DNA of 64,000 bases. It comes from Clostridium sp031626875. GTDB lineage: Bacteria; Bacillota; Clostridia; Clostridiales; Clostridiaceae. The notes beneath the pieces are model-generated. The model was given only the letters and a program-made list of their open reading frames with translations. It was not told the DNA's origin and did not search any database. Within the stretch, counting starts at the first letter, position 1. Every line of letters starts with the position of its first letter. The stretch is taken from contig NZ_JANDMF010000018.1 of the NCBI RefSeq assembly GCF_031626875.1, forward strand, positions 1 to 64,000, in the 5' to 3' direction. A program made the position numbers and the translations under genes. Below, piece after piece: positions 45,791 to 54,777 of the stretch.

Positions 45791-45920
45791 GCGTGATGGG
45801 GTTAGTGAATTAAAAAATGGTAGTAGTTCTAATTGATAGATGGAAAAGTACTCAGATATTAGTTATAAGGAGAAATTAACCAAACTTTATGCTCTAAATA
45901 TAAAAAGTGAGGTAATAAAA

Positions 45921-46946
45921 ATGAAATTAAGAAAACGATTAGGTTTTATGATGATTTGTTCTTTAGTTATGTGTGGATCAGTAGGTAGCATAGCAAATGC
46001 TAAGACATTGCTTAACAAAAAGATAGTTGTTTCAAAAGATGGAAAAGGGGATTATACTACAGTTCAAGAAGCTATTAATGCTGTGCCAGATAATAATGCT
46101 AGTTGGTATACAATAAATATTAAAGATGGTGTTTATAAAGAAGTAATTACAGTTCCATCTAGCAAAAAATTTGTTCATTTGGTTGGAGAAAGTGCAGAAG
46201 GAACTGTGTTAACATATGATAACTGTAATAGTATTTCAGGATCGACAGAAGCATGTGCTAGTACATTTTTAGAAGGTGATGATTTTTATGCAGAAAATAT
46301 AACTTTTGAAAATTCATTTGATTATAATAATTCAACATTACCTAATAAACAAGCAGTAGCATGTGAACCGATGGGGGATAGACAAGTGTTTCGTAACTGC
46401 CGTTTTACAGGATATCAAGATACACTTTATGTTAGAAAAGGTAGACAATATTTTCAAGATTGTTATATAAGTGGACATACTGATTTTATATTTGGAGCAT
46501 CAACAGCAGTATTTAAAAACTGTGAAGTATATTCAAAATATAAAGTAGGTGCAAGTGTAACAGCTCCAAGTACATTAACAGAAACTCAATATGGACTTGT
46601 ATTTCTAGATAGTAAATTCATAGGTGATTCAAGTCTTCCTACTAATTCAATATACTTAGGACGTCCATGGCATCCAAGTTATGTAAAAGAACCTGTATGG
46701 TCAAGTGCTACTTTTATACGTTGTAATTTAGGACAACATATTAATAGCAATGGTTGGACTAAAATGAAAAATGTAGAGCCAAGTACAGAAAGACTTAGAG
46801 AATATAAAAACTATGGACCAGGTGCAGTAATTAACGAATTTAGACCTCAACTTGCAAAATCAGATGCAAAAGAGTATAAGATTAAAAAATTATTAAAAGG
46901 AAATGATTCATGGAATCCTGAAAAAGTAATTTCTTCAGTAAGATGA
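45921..46946 (+). CDS. Secreted pectinesterase
   Basis: A signal peptide (about 1-28, ending SIANA) precedes a right-handed beta-helix enzyme of family CE8. Visible motifs: KDGKGDYTTVQEAINAVP, NKQAVACEPMGDRQVF, GYQDTLYV, GHTDFIFG (catalytic Asp) and YLGRPW (catalytic Arg). Length 341 residues is normal. It removes methyl groups from pectin. An earlier ATG at 45840 would place 27 charged residues before the signal peptide; GAGGT fits ATG 45921. The gene lies behind cre-like sites and has a terminator. Confidence 0.94.
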   Translation: MKLRKRLGFMMICSLVMCGSVGSIANAKTLLNKKIVVSKDGKGDYTTVQEAINAVPDNNASWYTINIKDGVYKEVITVPSSKKFVHLVGESAEGTVLTYDNCNSISGSTEACASTFLEGDDFYAENITFENSFDYNNSTLPNKQAVACEPMGDRQVFRNCRFTGYQDTLYVRKGRQYFQDCYISGHTDFIFGASTAVFKNCEVYSKYKVGASVTAPSTLTETQYGLVFLDSKFIGDSSLPTNSIYLGRPWHPSYVKEPVWSSATFIRCNLGQHINSNGWTKMKNVEPSTERLREYKNYGPGAVINEFRPQLAKSDAKEYKIKKLLKGNDSWNPEKVISSVR

Positions 46947-46955
46947 TATTTAAAG

Positions 46956-46996
46956 AGCTTAAAAGTGACTTAATATAGTTGTTTTTAAGCTTTTTT
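46956..46996 (+). terminator. Terminator of the pectinesterase gene
   Basis: AGCTTAAAA (46956-46964) pairs with TTTTAAGCT (46983-46991), then T5. Confidence 0.75.
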
Positions 46997-47072
46997 ATTT
47001 ATAAAAAATAAGCTAATTCTAATAGATTGTATGTAAAAAAATCTAATAAATTTTAATATAAAAAAGAGTTTA

Positions 47073-47101
47073 TTGACTCACAAAAAATAGTTATCTATAA
47101 T
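47073..47101 (+). promoter_or_regulatory. Promoter of the MarR-MFS operon
   Basis: TTGACT (47073-47078), 17 bp, TATAAT (47096-47101), 36 bp before the MarR start. Confidence 0.75.
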
Positions 47102-47121
47102 AATTACTATAAGTAACTATT
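47086..47121. promoter_or_regulatory. Inverted repeat overlapping the MarR promoter
   Basis: AATAGTTA (47086-47093) and TAACTATT (47114-47121) are exact 8-bp inverted arms flanking the -10 element, the expected layout for MarR autorepression. Confidence 0.6.
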
Positions 47122-47137
47122 TAAAGGAGGCAAAAAA

Positions 47138-47596
47138 ATGAATTATAATGATATAAATTTTGTTGGTAAAATAGTAAACTCTTTGCTTGCTGCAAAAAAA
47201 GCTATAGAATTTATGCCAGAGCTGCCTAATCAAATGAAAACTAGTCACATTAGAGTACTTCATACCATTTACAAAAATCGTAATGAAAATCAATTTGTTC
47301 GAGTGAGTGATGTGAGTATAAGTATGGGGATTACAAAACCAAGTGTTACAAAGCTAATAAATGAATTAGTCAAATTAGGTGCAGTGAAAAAATCTGTATC
47401 TGATACTGATAAAAGAGTTATATTAGTAGAACTTACTCTATTTGGAGAGGAATGTGTTCAAGAGTATGTTTTAAATTACCATACTAAGTTAGCAAAATAT
47501 TTTTCAAAGCTTGATGAAAAGAAGTATATTTCTATGATCGAAACTATAGATTTCATCTATCAATCAATGGAAGAAGTATCAAAGGAGGAGTCATGA
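47138..47596 (+). CDS. MarR-family transcriptional regulator
   Basis: This 152-residue protein has the MarR winged helix in the middle (SDVSISMGITKPSVTKLINELVKLGAVKKSVSDTDKRVILVELT), with dimerisation helices on both sides. It overlaps the downstream efflux gene by 4 bp (ATGA), so it almost certainly controls that transporter and itself. The promoter carries a matching inverted repeat. Confidence 0.95.
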   Translation: MNYNDINFVGKIVNSLLAAKKAIEFMPELPNQMKTSHIRVLHTIYKNRNENQFVRVSDVSISMGITKPSVTKLINELVKLGAVKKSVSDTDKRVILVELTLFGEECVQEYVLNYHTKLAKYFSKLDEKKYISMIETIDFIYQSMEEVSKEES

Positions 47597-49020
47597 ATAG
47601 TACAATTCAAAATAATATGAAAAAATTACAAGATAAAGAAAGTCAGTTCAATTTAATTATTGCTATAGTGTCAATTGCTATACTCTCTTTCATGGGTATA
47701 TTATCAGAAACAGGGTTAAATATTTGTTATGCTGTACTAATGAATGAATTTAATGTATCTGCTTCATTAATTCAATGGCTTACTACAGGATATTTGTTAA
47801 CATTGGCAATTTTGATTCCTATTTCACCTGTGTTACTGAAGAATTTTAGAACAAAAAGATTATTTCAAACAGCATGTACTATTTTTATAGTGGGAACACT
47901 TTTTTGCACTTTCTCTTGGAATTTTAGTATATTGCTATTAGGAAGAATAATACAAGCTGTTGGAACAAGTATAGCACTTCCATTAATGACTAACATTATA
48001 TTAGAACAAGCTCCTAGTGAACAACGTGGATATCTTATGGGAATTGTTGGTCTTGTAATTAGCTTTGCACCAGCTATGGGGCCAGTTTTTGGTGGGATAA
48101 TTATTGAACTGATAAATTGGCATTGGATTTTTATTATTATGATTCCATTTTTGGGTGGATCATTTATATTAGGTAGTAAGTATATTATTGATATTAATTT
48201 AAATGAAAAAATGACCTTGGATTTTTTTTCAATCTTTTTTTCAGCTATTGCTTTTGGAGGAATTGTTTATGGATTTAGTACATCTGGCGATACTGGTTGG
48301 TCTGATTTGAAGGTGATTTTTTCAATTGGTATTGGAATATTGAGTATGGTCGCTTTTGTATATAGACAGTTAAATTTAAAAAATCCGCTTATACATGTGT
48401 CTATATTTAAATATCCTATGTTTTCTGTAGGGGTTGCTATTGTTATGATAAGTATGATGACAGTCTTAGCAGCAGGATTTTTATTGCCTTTACTTCTTCA
48501 AAAGTCTTTAAAATTTTCAAGTCTAATTGCTGCATTGGCAATGTTACCTGGTGCTATTATGAATGGAATTATGTCACCTATTACTGGAAAGATTTTAGAT
48601 AAGTATGGGCCTAAGATATTACTATCTACAGGTTTTTTGCTACTTACTAGTACACTCATTGTTTTCTCGTTTATTAATAATACATTTATTATTATAATAA
48701 TTACTTATACAATTTTTATGTTTGCTGCATCAATGTTAGCAATGCCAGCACAGACAAATGGATTAAATCAATTACCACGTCAATATAATGCAGATGGTTC
48801 TGCAATTATGAATACTTTACAACAAGTATCGGGAGCTATTGGAACTGCTCTTGCTTCCAGTATTTTAACTAATAGGAGTGAAGTATATTTGCATCAATTT
48901 TCAAATGTGACTCCAGATATTATAGCTCAATCTGTTGCAGTTGGAACTCATAAAACCTTTATATTTTTTCTAATAATATCTTTTATAGGTTTTGTTATGG
49001 CACTATTTACTAAAAGGTAG
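47593..49020 (+). CDS. MFS multidrug exporter (DHA2/EmrB type)
   Basis: This 475-residue protein has 14 expected spans with the DHA2 features LNICYAVLMNEFNVSASLIQWLTTGYLL, ALPLMTNIILEQAPSEQRGYLMG and GPVFGGIIIELINWHWIFIIMIPF. The second half carries PITGKILDKYGPK. It resembles Lde/EmrB/QacA drug:H+ antiporters. Its start overlaps the MarR gene stop, indicating translational coupling. Confidence 0.93.
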   Translation: MNSTIQNNMKKLQDKESQFNLIIAIVSIAILSFMGILSETGLNICYAVLMNEFNVSASLIQWLTTGYLLTLAILIPISPVLLKNFRTKRLFQTACTIFIVGTLFCTFSWNFSILLLGRIIQAVGTSIALPLMTNIILEQAPSEQRGYLMGIVGLVISFAPAMGPVFGGIIIELINWHWIFIIMIPFLGGSFILGSKYIIDINLNEKMTLDFFSIFFSAIAFGGIVYGFSTSGDTGWSDLKVIFSIGIGILSMVAFVYRQLNLKNPLIHVSIFKYPMFSVGVAIVMISMMTVLAAGFLLPLLLQKSLKFSSLIAALAMLPGAIMNGIMSPITGKILDKYGPKILLSTGFLLLTSTLIVFSFINNTFIIIIITYTIFMFAASMLAMPAQTNGLNQLPRQYNADGSAIMNTLQQVSGAIGTALASSILTNRSEVYLHQFSNVTPDIIAQSVAVGTHKTFIFFLIISFIGFVMALFTKR

Positions 49021-49125
49021 ATGGTGTTATGCTAAACTCAATTCTTTTTGAATCTAGTCTAGAAAAGTTTAAAGCATCAATATGTTAAAATTCATTGAAC
49101 TTAAAGAATTACTTAGTTATAAGAG

Positions 49126-49160
49126 GAAGCTAAATAGAATAATTATTTGGCTTCTATTTT
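49126..49160. terminator. Terminator between the MFS and LysR genes
   Basis: GAAGCTAAATA (49126-49136) pairs with TATTTGGCTTC (49144-49154), one wobble, then TATTTT; it lies between convergent genes. Confidence 0.75.
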
Positions 49161-49186
49161 ATTACACAATATGTAGACATTCAATT

Positions 49187-50090
49187 TTAGTAATTAGATT
49201 GAAAAATGGATTTGTTAATTTGGGAAGCCAACTTTGAAAAAGAAGGTACAAGCAAATTTGTATTATTTTTATTCCATACTATGTAGCTATTATGTGATGT
49301 GTTAAGCTTGATACTTCGAATAGTGGAGTTATTGTATAATCGAAAAAGTGAATCTGCAATTGTAATACCTAGTCCTAATTCAACAGAAAGCATTTGAGAT
49401 TCTACATTAGGAACATATTTTATTTTTTTTGGTGATAAATTATTTTCTTTACACCATAAGAAAAAAATATCTTTAGCTTTTGGGAAAACATCAGAAGATA
49501 AAACAATAAAAGTTTCATCATTTAAATCTTTAAAATCAAAGGATTCTTTAGAAAAAATAGGATTATTTGAATTCACATAAAGTAAATGTTTTGTATTAAG
49601 AAAAATACTTGAGCAAAGATTAGTACTCTTTTCTAAAAAAGAATCAAGTGTAATAATAGCATCTAACTCATCATTGTATATTGCTTTTATCAAATTTGAT
49701 GGAGTATGGCGTTCTATATAATATTCAACATTAGGAAATTGTTTATTGAAAGACATAAATATTTTATTTAATACATTACTAAGGTCCATTCCTTCTACAC
49801 ATCCTAAACGGAGTTTCTTACACCTATTATCATAAATATTTTGTGATTTTTTTATAGCTTCCTTATATAAATTATTAAATTCATTGAAAGTTTTATAAAA
49901 AATTATTCCAGCAGGGGTAAGCACTACATTACGATTTGAGCGAAAAAAAAAGGGTGAATCCAATTTCTTTTTCCAATGATGCAATTTGCTTGCTAATAGC
50001 TGGCTGGGAAACAAAAAGTGCATTTGCAGTGGCTGTAAAACTTTTATAATTCGCAAGTGTTAAAAAATATTCGATTTGAAGAGTATTCAT
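49187..50090 (-). pseudogene. LysR-family regulator split by a one-base frameshift in an A9 tract
   Basis: Frame 1 from ATG 50090 encodes the start of a LysR winged helix (MNTLQIEYFLTLANYKSFTATANALFVSQPAISKQIASLEKEIGFTLFF), then runs into a stop. The rest continues in the next frame as RSNRNVVLTPAG ... through a complete substrate-binding domain ending KLASQINKSIF. The junction is a run of nine A on the plus strand (49943-49951); with eight, the reading frame is continuous. AGGAGG precedes ATG 50090. It may be a real loss, a phase-variable slip site or a sequencing error. It is divergent from the MFS/OYE/SDR operon, its probable target. Confidence 0.9.
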
Positions 50091-50434
50091 AATTAATCCT
50101 CCTAAGTGATTTAATTGCTGTATCAATAGCTTATTTTGATATCTTTTGTGGAAAGATTTGATTTTATGGAAAATATAATCTTATTATGTAAATATTATAA
50201 CATTATGAAATATAGGTGTAAATGAATTGCATTATAAAATAACAAGAGGAGATATAACCATATAGTTATAGAATGATGATAAATGGATATTTTACGTCAG
50301 AAAATTAGTGTGATACGATAAATTTACATAATATTAACATATAAGTATATAAATGAATTTCAAAAAGTTATTTAAGGAAACTGCTAGAAGCGTTATACAA
50401 GAAAGGATAGTAAATATATGAAGGAGATGAATTT
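50091..50434. other. Divergent regulatory interval, LysR / MFS-OYE-SDR operon
   Basis: No gene is seen in these 344 bp. They contain the LysR-type site at 50253 and AT-rich promoter DNA for both directions. AAGGAGATG just before 50435 is the MFS ribosome site. Confidence 0.6.
50253..50270. promoter_or_regulatory. LysR-type binding site
   Basis: TATAAC and GTTATA are exact inverted 6-bp arms around CATATA, fitting the ATAAC-N6-GTTAT pattern of LysR-family sites, about 165 bp from each divergent start. Confidence 0.5.
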
Positions 50435-51733
50435 ATGAGTGAAAAAAAATTAACGCCAGAATCAGCTAAATGTTTTGAATACTCCCAATATAGATGGTTT
50501 ATGCTAGCAGCTGCAGTTTTGGCTATGTTCTGTGCACAAATTGCAACTATGTCATTTGCACCAGTTATGGGAACAATTGCAGAAGATTTAGGAATTAGTT
50601 TAGGAACTGCTTCATTTGGATTTATGGGAATGAATTTATTTTCAACAGCAATAGGTGTCATGGTAGCAGGTTTACTAGCAGATAAGATAGGGATAAACAC
50701 TGTAATATTAGGTGGATTAGTATTAATTTTACTAGCAAACTCGGCTTTTTCTATATTTGGATACAGTTATACTGCAGTTGTAATTATAAGAATGATTGAA
50801 GCAGTTGGAGTTGCACCAGCACTAATTGCTATTCAACCTATAGTTGCATACTGGTTTCCAGATAAGGAACATGGCTTAGCTTTTGGACTTAATGCATTCT
50901 GCATATTAGGACCAGTACTTTCAGGAGTAATTGGATCAAAACTTATATTAAGTGCTAGCAATTGGCAGAATGGTATGCTTTATTATTCGTTAGTTTTTTT
51001 TATAATTACTATTTTAGTAACCATTATTATCCTAGGAGCAGGAAAACATCTTCCTCCAACAATGGAAAGTAAAAAAAATATCAAAAAGGAAGTGAAATTT
51101 GATTTTAGAAAAGTATTCAGATATCCAGCATTTTGGATAGGGCTTTTTATTATGATATTAGCTAATTGGACAACCCAAACATTTAATGATTTTAGTCCAA
51201 CCTATTTGGCTGTAGATGCACCAGTGGGAGTTGGATATGGAGCAGAAACAGCAGGGTCATTATCAGCATTAACTTGGGTAGGAATGATGTTTGGCATGTT
51301 TTTTTCAGGATTTTTGATAGATAAAGCTTTTAAGGGGAAGGCCATGCCAATAATATTAATTGGCTTTATTTCAAACATCATTTTAATAAATGGAATATTA
51401 TCATCATCAGTTTATAGTTCAAAAAGTATTCTTACAATATGGTTAATGGTTGCTGGTGTTTTTAGTCCTTTTGTATCAGTTGGAAATCAATGCTTTTCTG
51501 TAAAAGTATTCACTCCTAATGTAATGGGAAAAGTATCAGCAATTTGGACATGTGCAGGTAATTTTGCAGGTTCAGCAGGAGTGATGGTAGGATCCTTTGC
51601 TCTTCATGTTACTGGAAATTATAAACTGTCATTTGCATTAATAACTACAATATGTGCTCTTGGAGTAATAATAGCTTTATTTTCAAGGCAAAGACAAGAA
51701 AGAATCAATATAGAATCAAGTATAACTTTTTAG
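50435..51733 (+). CDS. MFS transporter of the OYE-SDR operon
   Basis: A 432-residue, 12-span protein with LADKIG (motif A) after span 2 and DKEHGLAFGLNAFCILGPVLSGVIGS. The overall pattern fits MFS carriers of organic anions or steroid-like acids such as OFA or BaiG relatives. It is the first gene of an operon with an old-yellow-enzyme and an SDR, so it probably imports their substrate. The divergent LysR gene is the likely regulator. Confidence 0.85.
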   Translation: MSEKKLTPESAKCFEYSQYRWFMLAAAVLAMFCAQIATMSFAPVMGTIAEDLGISLGTASFGFMGMNLFSTAIGVMVAGLLADKIGINTVILGGLVLILLANSAFSIFGYSYTAVVIIRMIEAVGVAPALIAIQPIVAYWFPDKEHGLAFGLNAFCILGPVLSGVIGSKLILSASNWQNGMLYYSLVFFIITILVTIIILGAGKHLPPTMESKKNIKKEVKFDFRKVFRYPAFWIGLFIMILANWTTQTFNDFSPTYLAVDAPVGVGYGAETAGSLSALTWVGMMFGMFFSGFLIDKAFKGKAMPIILIGFISNIILINGILSSSVYSSKSILTIWLMVAGVFSPFVSVGNQCFSVKVFTPNVMGKVSAIWTCAGNFAGSAGVMVGSFALHVTGNYKLSFALITTICALGVIIALFSRQRQERINIESSITF

Positions 51734-51794
51734 ATACATAAAAATAGTTTTTGAATAAGTTAATTAAATAATTAGAGCGTAGGGAGGAAATTAA

Positions 51795-53807
51795 ATGAGT
51801 AAAAAATATAAAAATCTTATGTCACCATTAAAAATTAGAAATTTTGTATTAAAAAATAGAATGGAAGCTTCAAATTCATTACCACATTTTTTACAGGGGC
51901 CAGAAACATACCCAGCTGATTCAGTTATAGCACATTATGAAAACAAAGCGAAAGGAGCAGCTATTACCACATGTATGGGAATCAATAATTTTACTATTGG
52001 AAAGCAGTTTCCTATGGATATGGATTTTGGACATTTTCCAGATTATGATTTGTATGATTGTAACTCACAGAATTATTTGATGCAATTAGCAGATTCCATA
52101 CATTATTATGATTCTATTGCATGTATGGCTATATTTGTTGGCCCACCATCTTTTTATCCACTTATAAAGAAGAAAAAGGTAGATGAAAATGTAGAATATG
52201 ATTATGGGAATGGGAAGGTTTCAGCACCACCAATGGAAGAGTTTGAAATTGAAAAAATTTTTGCGCATGGTGAGCCTGTAGAGTATGACGAGAAAACATT
52301 GGATAAAATTTGTGATTCTTATGCAGAGCAAGCGTGGATTCTTCAAATGCTTGGTTATGAGATGGTTAGTATTCATTATTGTTATGGTGGAAATCTTCCA
52401 TCCAGATTTATGTCACCACATACAAACAAAAGAACTGATAAATTTGGTGGTAGTTTAGAAAATAGAATGAGGTTTCCTCTTATGGTATTAGAACGTGTAC
52501 GTAATAAAGTTGGAAATAACTTCTTAATTGAAATTGAATGGTCAGCAGAAGATTTACCAGGAGGATATACATTAGATGATACAGTTACTTTTTTAAATAA
52601 AGCAAAAGAATACATAGATATTGTACAACTTCGTGCAAGTTCTGTTGATCCTGCACATCCAACTGGATTTAACTTGGAAGAAACACCATTTTTACATTAT
52701 TCAGAATATGTAAAGAAAAGGGTAGAAGGTTTAGTGGTTGGAACTATTGGAGGATACCATTATGTAGATACATGTGAAAAAGTTATAGCAGAGGGTAAAG
52801 CAGATTTAATTAGTATGGCAAGAGCTTGGATTTCTAATCCTAATTATTTTGAACTTGTAAAAGAAGGGCGTGGAGATGATGTAGTGCCATGTTTACGTTG
52901 TAATAAATGTCATGGTCGTGGAGAGAAAGACCCATTTGTTTCAGTTTGTTCTGTAAATCCTATTATTGGATTAGAACATAAAATTCAACGTATGATTGAG
53001 CCTGTTAAGAGGAAAAAGAAAGTAGCTATTATAGGTGGTGGACCAGGAGGTATGAGGTGTGCATTATATCTAAAAGAAAGAGGTCATGAGGTAGTAATAT
53101 ATGAAGCTGGAGATAAACTTGGAGGAGCAATTAAACATTCAGATTATGTATCATTTAAATGGCCTTTACGTCATTTTAAAGATTTTTTGATAAGTCAAGT
53201 TGAAAAAAATGAAATTGCAGTAAAAATTAACACTAAGGCAACACCAGAGATGATAGAAAGAGAAAATTATGATGTTATTATTACTGCACTTGGGGCAGTT
53301 TCAGTAAAACCATCAATTCCTGGCATTGATAGAGATAATGTGTTCTTTCCAGAGAAAGCTTTTATGGATTCAGATATATTAGGAAAAAATGTAGTTGTTA
53401 TTGGTGGCGGTGAAGTTGGAGTGGAATCAGCAATGCATCTTTGTGAGAAAGGACATAATGTTACTGTGTTGGAAATGAGAGATAGATTAGCAGCAGATTC
53501 AACTAAAATTCATTATAGTGAAATGTTTAAGGCTGCATGGGAAGCACTTCCAAACTTTAAATCTGTTGTGAATGCAACTGTAACTGAAGTTAAAGATGGG
53601 GAAGTTGTATATAAAGATGAAAATGGAATAGAATTTTCTATTCTGTGTGATAGTGTAGTTGTATCAGCAGGGATGAAATCACTTACAGATGAAGCATTAA
53701 AATTTGCAGGTATTTCTGATGAATTTTACATGATTGGAGATTGCAAAAAACCTGCAACAATACAACAAGCTATGAGAAGTGCATTTTCAACTGCAATGAG
53801 AATCTAG
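51795..53807 (+). CDS. Old-yellow-enzyme / enoate reductase-like iron-sulfur flavoprotein
   Basis: The N-terminal FMN TIM barrel (about 1-370) contains SPHTNKRTDKFGGSLENRMRFPLMVLERVR and ends in a [4Fe-4S] Cys set, CLRCNKC ... VC. A C-terminal FAD/NADH domain (about 385-670) has IIGGGPGGMRCALYLKERGHEVVIYE and VVIGGGEVGVESAMHLCEKGH. This is the layout of 2,4-dienoyl-CoA reductase, 2-enoate reductase and BaiCD/BaiH. The usual barrel motif H-x-A-H/N is SIHYCYGG here, so the substrate pocket differs. It probably reduces an activated C=C bond using NADH; the substrate is unknown. Confidence 0.88.
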   Translation: MSKKYKNLMSPLKIRNFVLKNRMEASNSLPHFLQGPETYPADSVIAHYENKAKGAAITTCMGINNFTIGKQFPMDMDFGHFPDYDLYDCNSQNYLMQLADSIHYYDSIACMAIFVGPPSFYPLIKKKKVDENVEYDYGNGKVSAPPMEEFEIEKIFAHGEPVEYDEKTLDKICDSYAEQAWILQMLGYEMVSIHYCYGGNLPSRFMSPHTNKRTDKFGGSLENRMRFPLMVLERVRNKVGNNFLIEIEWSAEDLPGGYTLDDTVTFLNKAKEYIDIVQLRASSVDPAHPTGFNLEETPFLHYSEYVKKRVEGLVVGTIGGYHYVDTCEKVIAEGKADLISMARAWISNPNYFELVKEGRGDDVVPCLRCNKCHGRGEKDPFVSVCSVNPIIGLEHKIQRMIEPVKRKKKVAIIGGGPGGMRCALYLKERGHEVVIYEAGDKLGGAIKHSDYVSFKWPLRHFKDFLISQVEKNEIAVKINTKATPEMIERENYDVIITALGAVSVKPSIPGIDRDNVFFPEKAFMDSDILGKNVVVIGGGEVGVESAMHLCEKGHNVTVLEMRDRLAADSTKIHYSEMFKAAWEALPNFKSVVNATVTEVKDGEVVYKDENGIEFSILCDSVVVSAGMKSLTDEALKFAGISDEFYMIGDCKKPATIQQAMRSAFSTAMRI

Positions 53808-53839
53808 ATTAAAAATAAAATAGGTATGGAGGAGTATTG

Positions 53840-54604
53840 ATGGATATTAGATTTGATGGGAAAACAGTAGTAATAACAGGTGGAGCAAGAGGAATAGGGT
53901 ATTCCTGTGCTGAAAAAATGATTGAAAGTGGTGCTAAAGTAGCAATAGTAGATATTGTTCAAGAAAATATAGATATAGCTATAAGAAAATTAGAATCAAA
54001 AGGAGTCATAAAAGGGTACAAGCTAGATATATCAAAAGCATCAAATATTCCTTCCTTAGTCACAAAGATTAGAGAAGAATTAGGAGAAATAGATATTTTA
54101 GTACAAGCGGCTGGAATATTAAGTTCTAATCTTGGAACAAAAGTTACTGAAAAAGAATGGGATGATGCATTGAACATAAATGCAAAAGGAAGTTTTTTTA
54201 TGATGCAAGCAGTTGTAAACCAATCTATGATTCCACAAAGTTCAGGTTCAATTATTAATTTTGCATCAATAGCTGGATTAAGGGGAATGCAAGAACCTTT
54301 ATGCTCTGCTCATTATAGTGCAAGTAAAGGAGCAGTGGTACAAATAACTAAACAAGCTGCGGTAGAATGGGGGAAGCATCAAATTCGTGTAAATGCAGTA
54401 GCTCCAGGTGGTGTTAAAACTGAAGAAATGAAAAATGCAATATCAAAAGATATGAGTAGCCTTACAGATAATATTCCGTTAAAAAAATTATCAGAACCTA
54501 GTGACATTGCGTGTGGCGTATGTTTCCTTGCAAGTGATGCTGCTGCAATGATAACAGGGCACATACTTGTTATTGATGGAGGAGGCTATGCTTTAGGATT
54601 TTAG
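53840..54604 (+). CDS. Short-chain dehydrogenase/reductase
   Basis: This 254-residue SDR has the cofactor motif TGGARGIG, the adjacent VDI (favouring NAD), QAAG in place of NNAG, catalytic Ser in NFASIAG, the active-site YSASK, and a C-terminal GHILVIDGG. Family members oxidise or reduce alcohols, steroids or sugars. It ends the operon MFS-OYE-SDR, like the 3-alpha-hydroxysteroid dehydrogenases in bile-acid operons. TTG at 53837 is in frame, but GGAGGAG fits ATG 53840. A repeat element follows the stop. Confidence 0.92.
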   Translation: MDIRFDGKTVVITGGARGIGYSCAEKMIESGAKVAIVDIVQENIDIAIRKLESKGVIKGYKLDISKASNIPSLVTKIREELGEIDILVQAAGILSSNLGTKVTEKEWDDALNINAKGSFFMMQAVVNQSMIPQSSGSIINFASIAGLRGMQEPLCSAHYSASKGAVVQITKQAAVEWGKHQIRVNAVAPGGVKTEEMKNAISKDMSSLTDNIPLKKLSEPSDIACGVCFLASDAAAMITGHILVIDGGGYALGF

Positions 54605-54618
54605 TCTATTACATTAAT

Positions 54619-54738
54619 GGACAATCAAAAAAATAACAAGTCAATCCGCCAGACTATTTTCCATCATCCTGTGTCAGCAGATTGCCTGATGAAAAATATT
54701 CATGGCAAATTTGGACTTGTTATTTATTTTCATGTCCC
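54619..54738 (-). repeat. Imperfectly palindromic repeat element, copy B (inverted)
   Basis: Read on the minus strand, this 120-bp stretch matches copy A (43265-43421) closely: GGGACATGAAAATAAATAA, GTCCAAATTTGCC, CTGCTGACACAGGATGATGG, TTATTTTTTTGATTG. It lacks ~37 bp at the tip. It lies between the SDR gene and the first beta-helix gene, and could double as a transcription-stopping hairpin. Confidence 0.8.
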
Positions 54739-54777
54739 TAAATTAATATAATAAAAAAATAATGAGGAGGAAAAGTA

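Larger units (their letters stand above)
45410..45920. other. Regulatory interval upstream of pectinesterase
   Basis: No gene is supported. It contains GTTTACAAGTAAAC (45589-45602, 6-bp arms), a cre-like sequence at 45686, a -10-like TATAAT (45756-45761) without a clear -35, and a cre consensus match at 45776. Confidence 0.55.
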
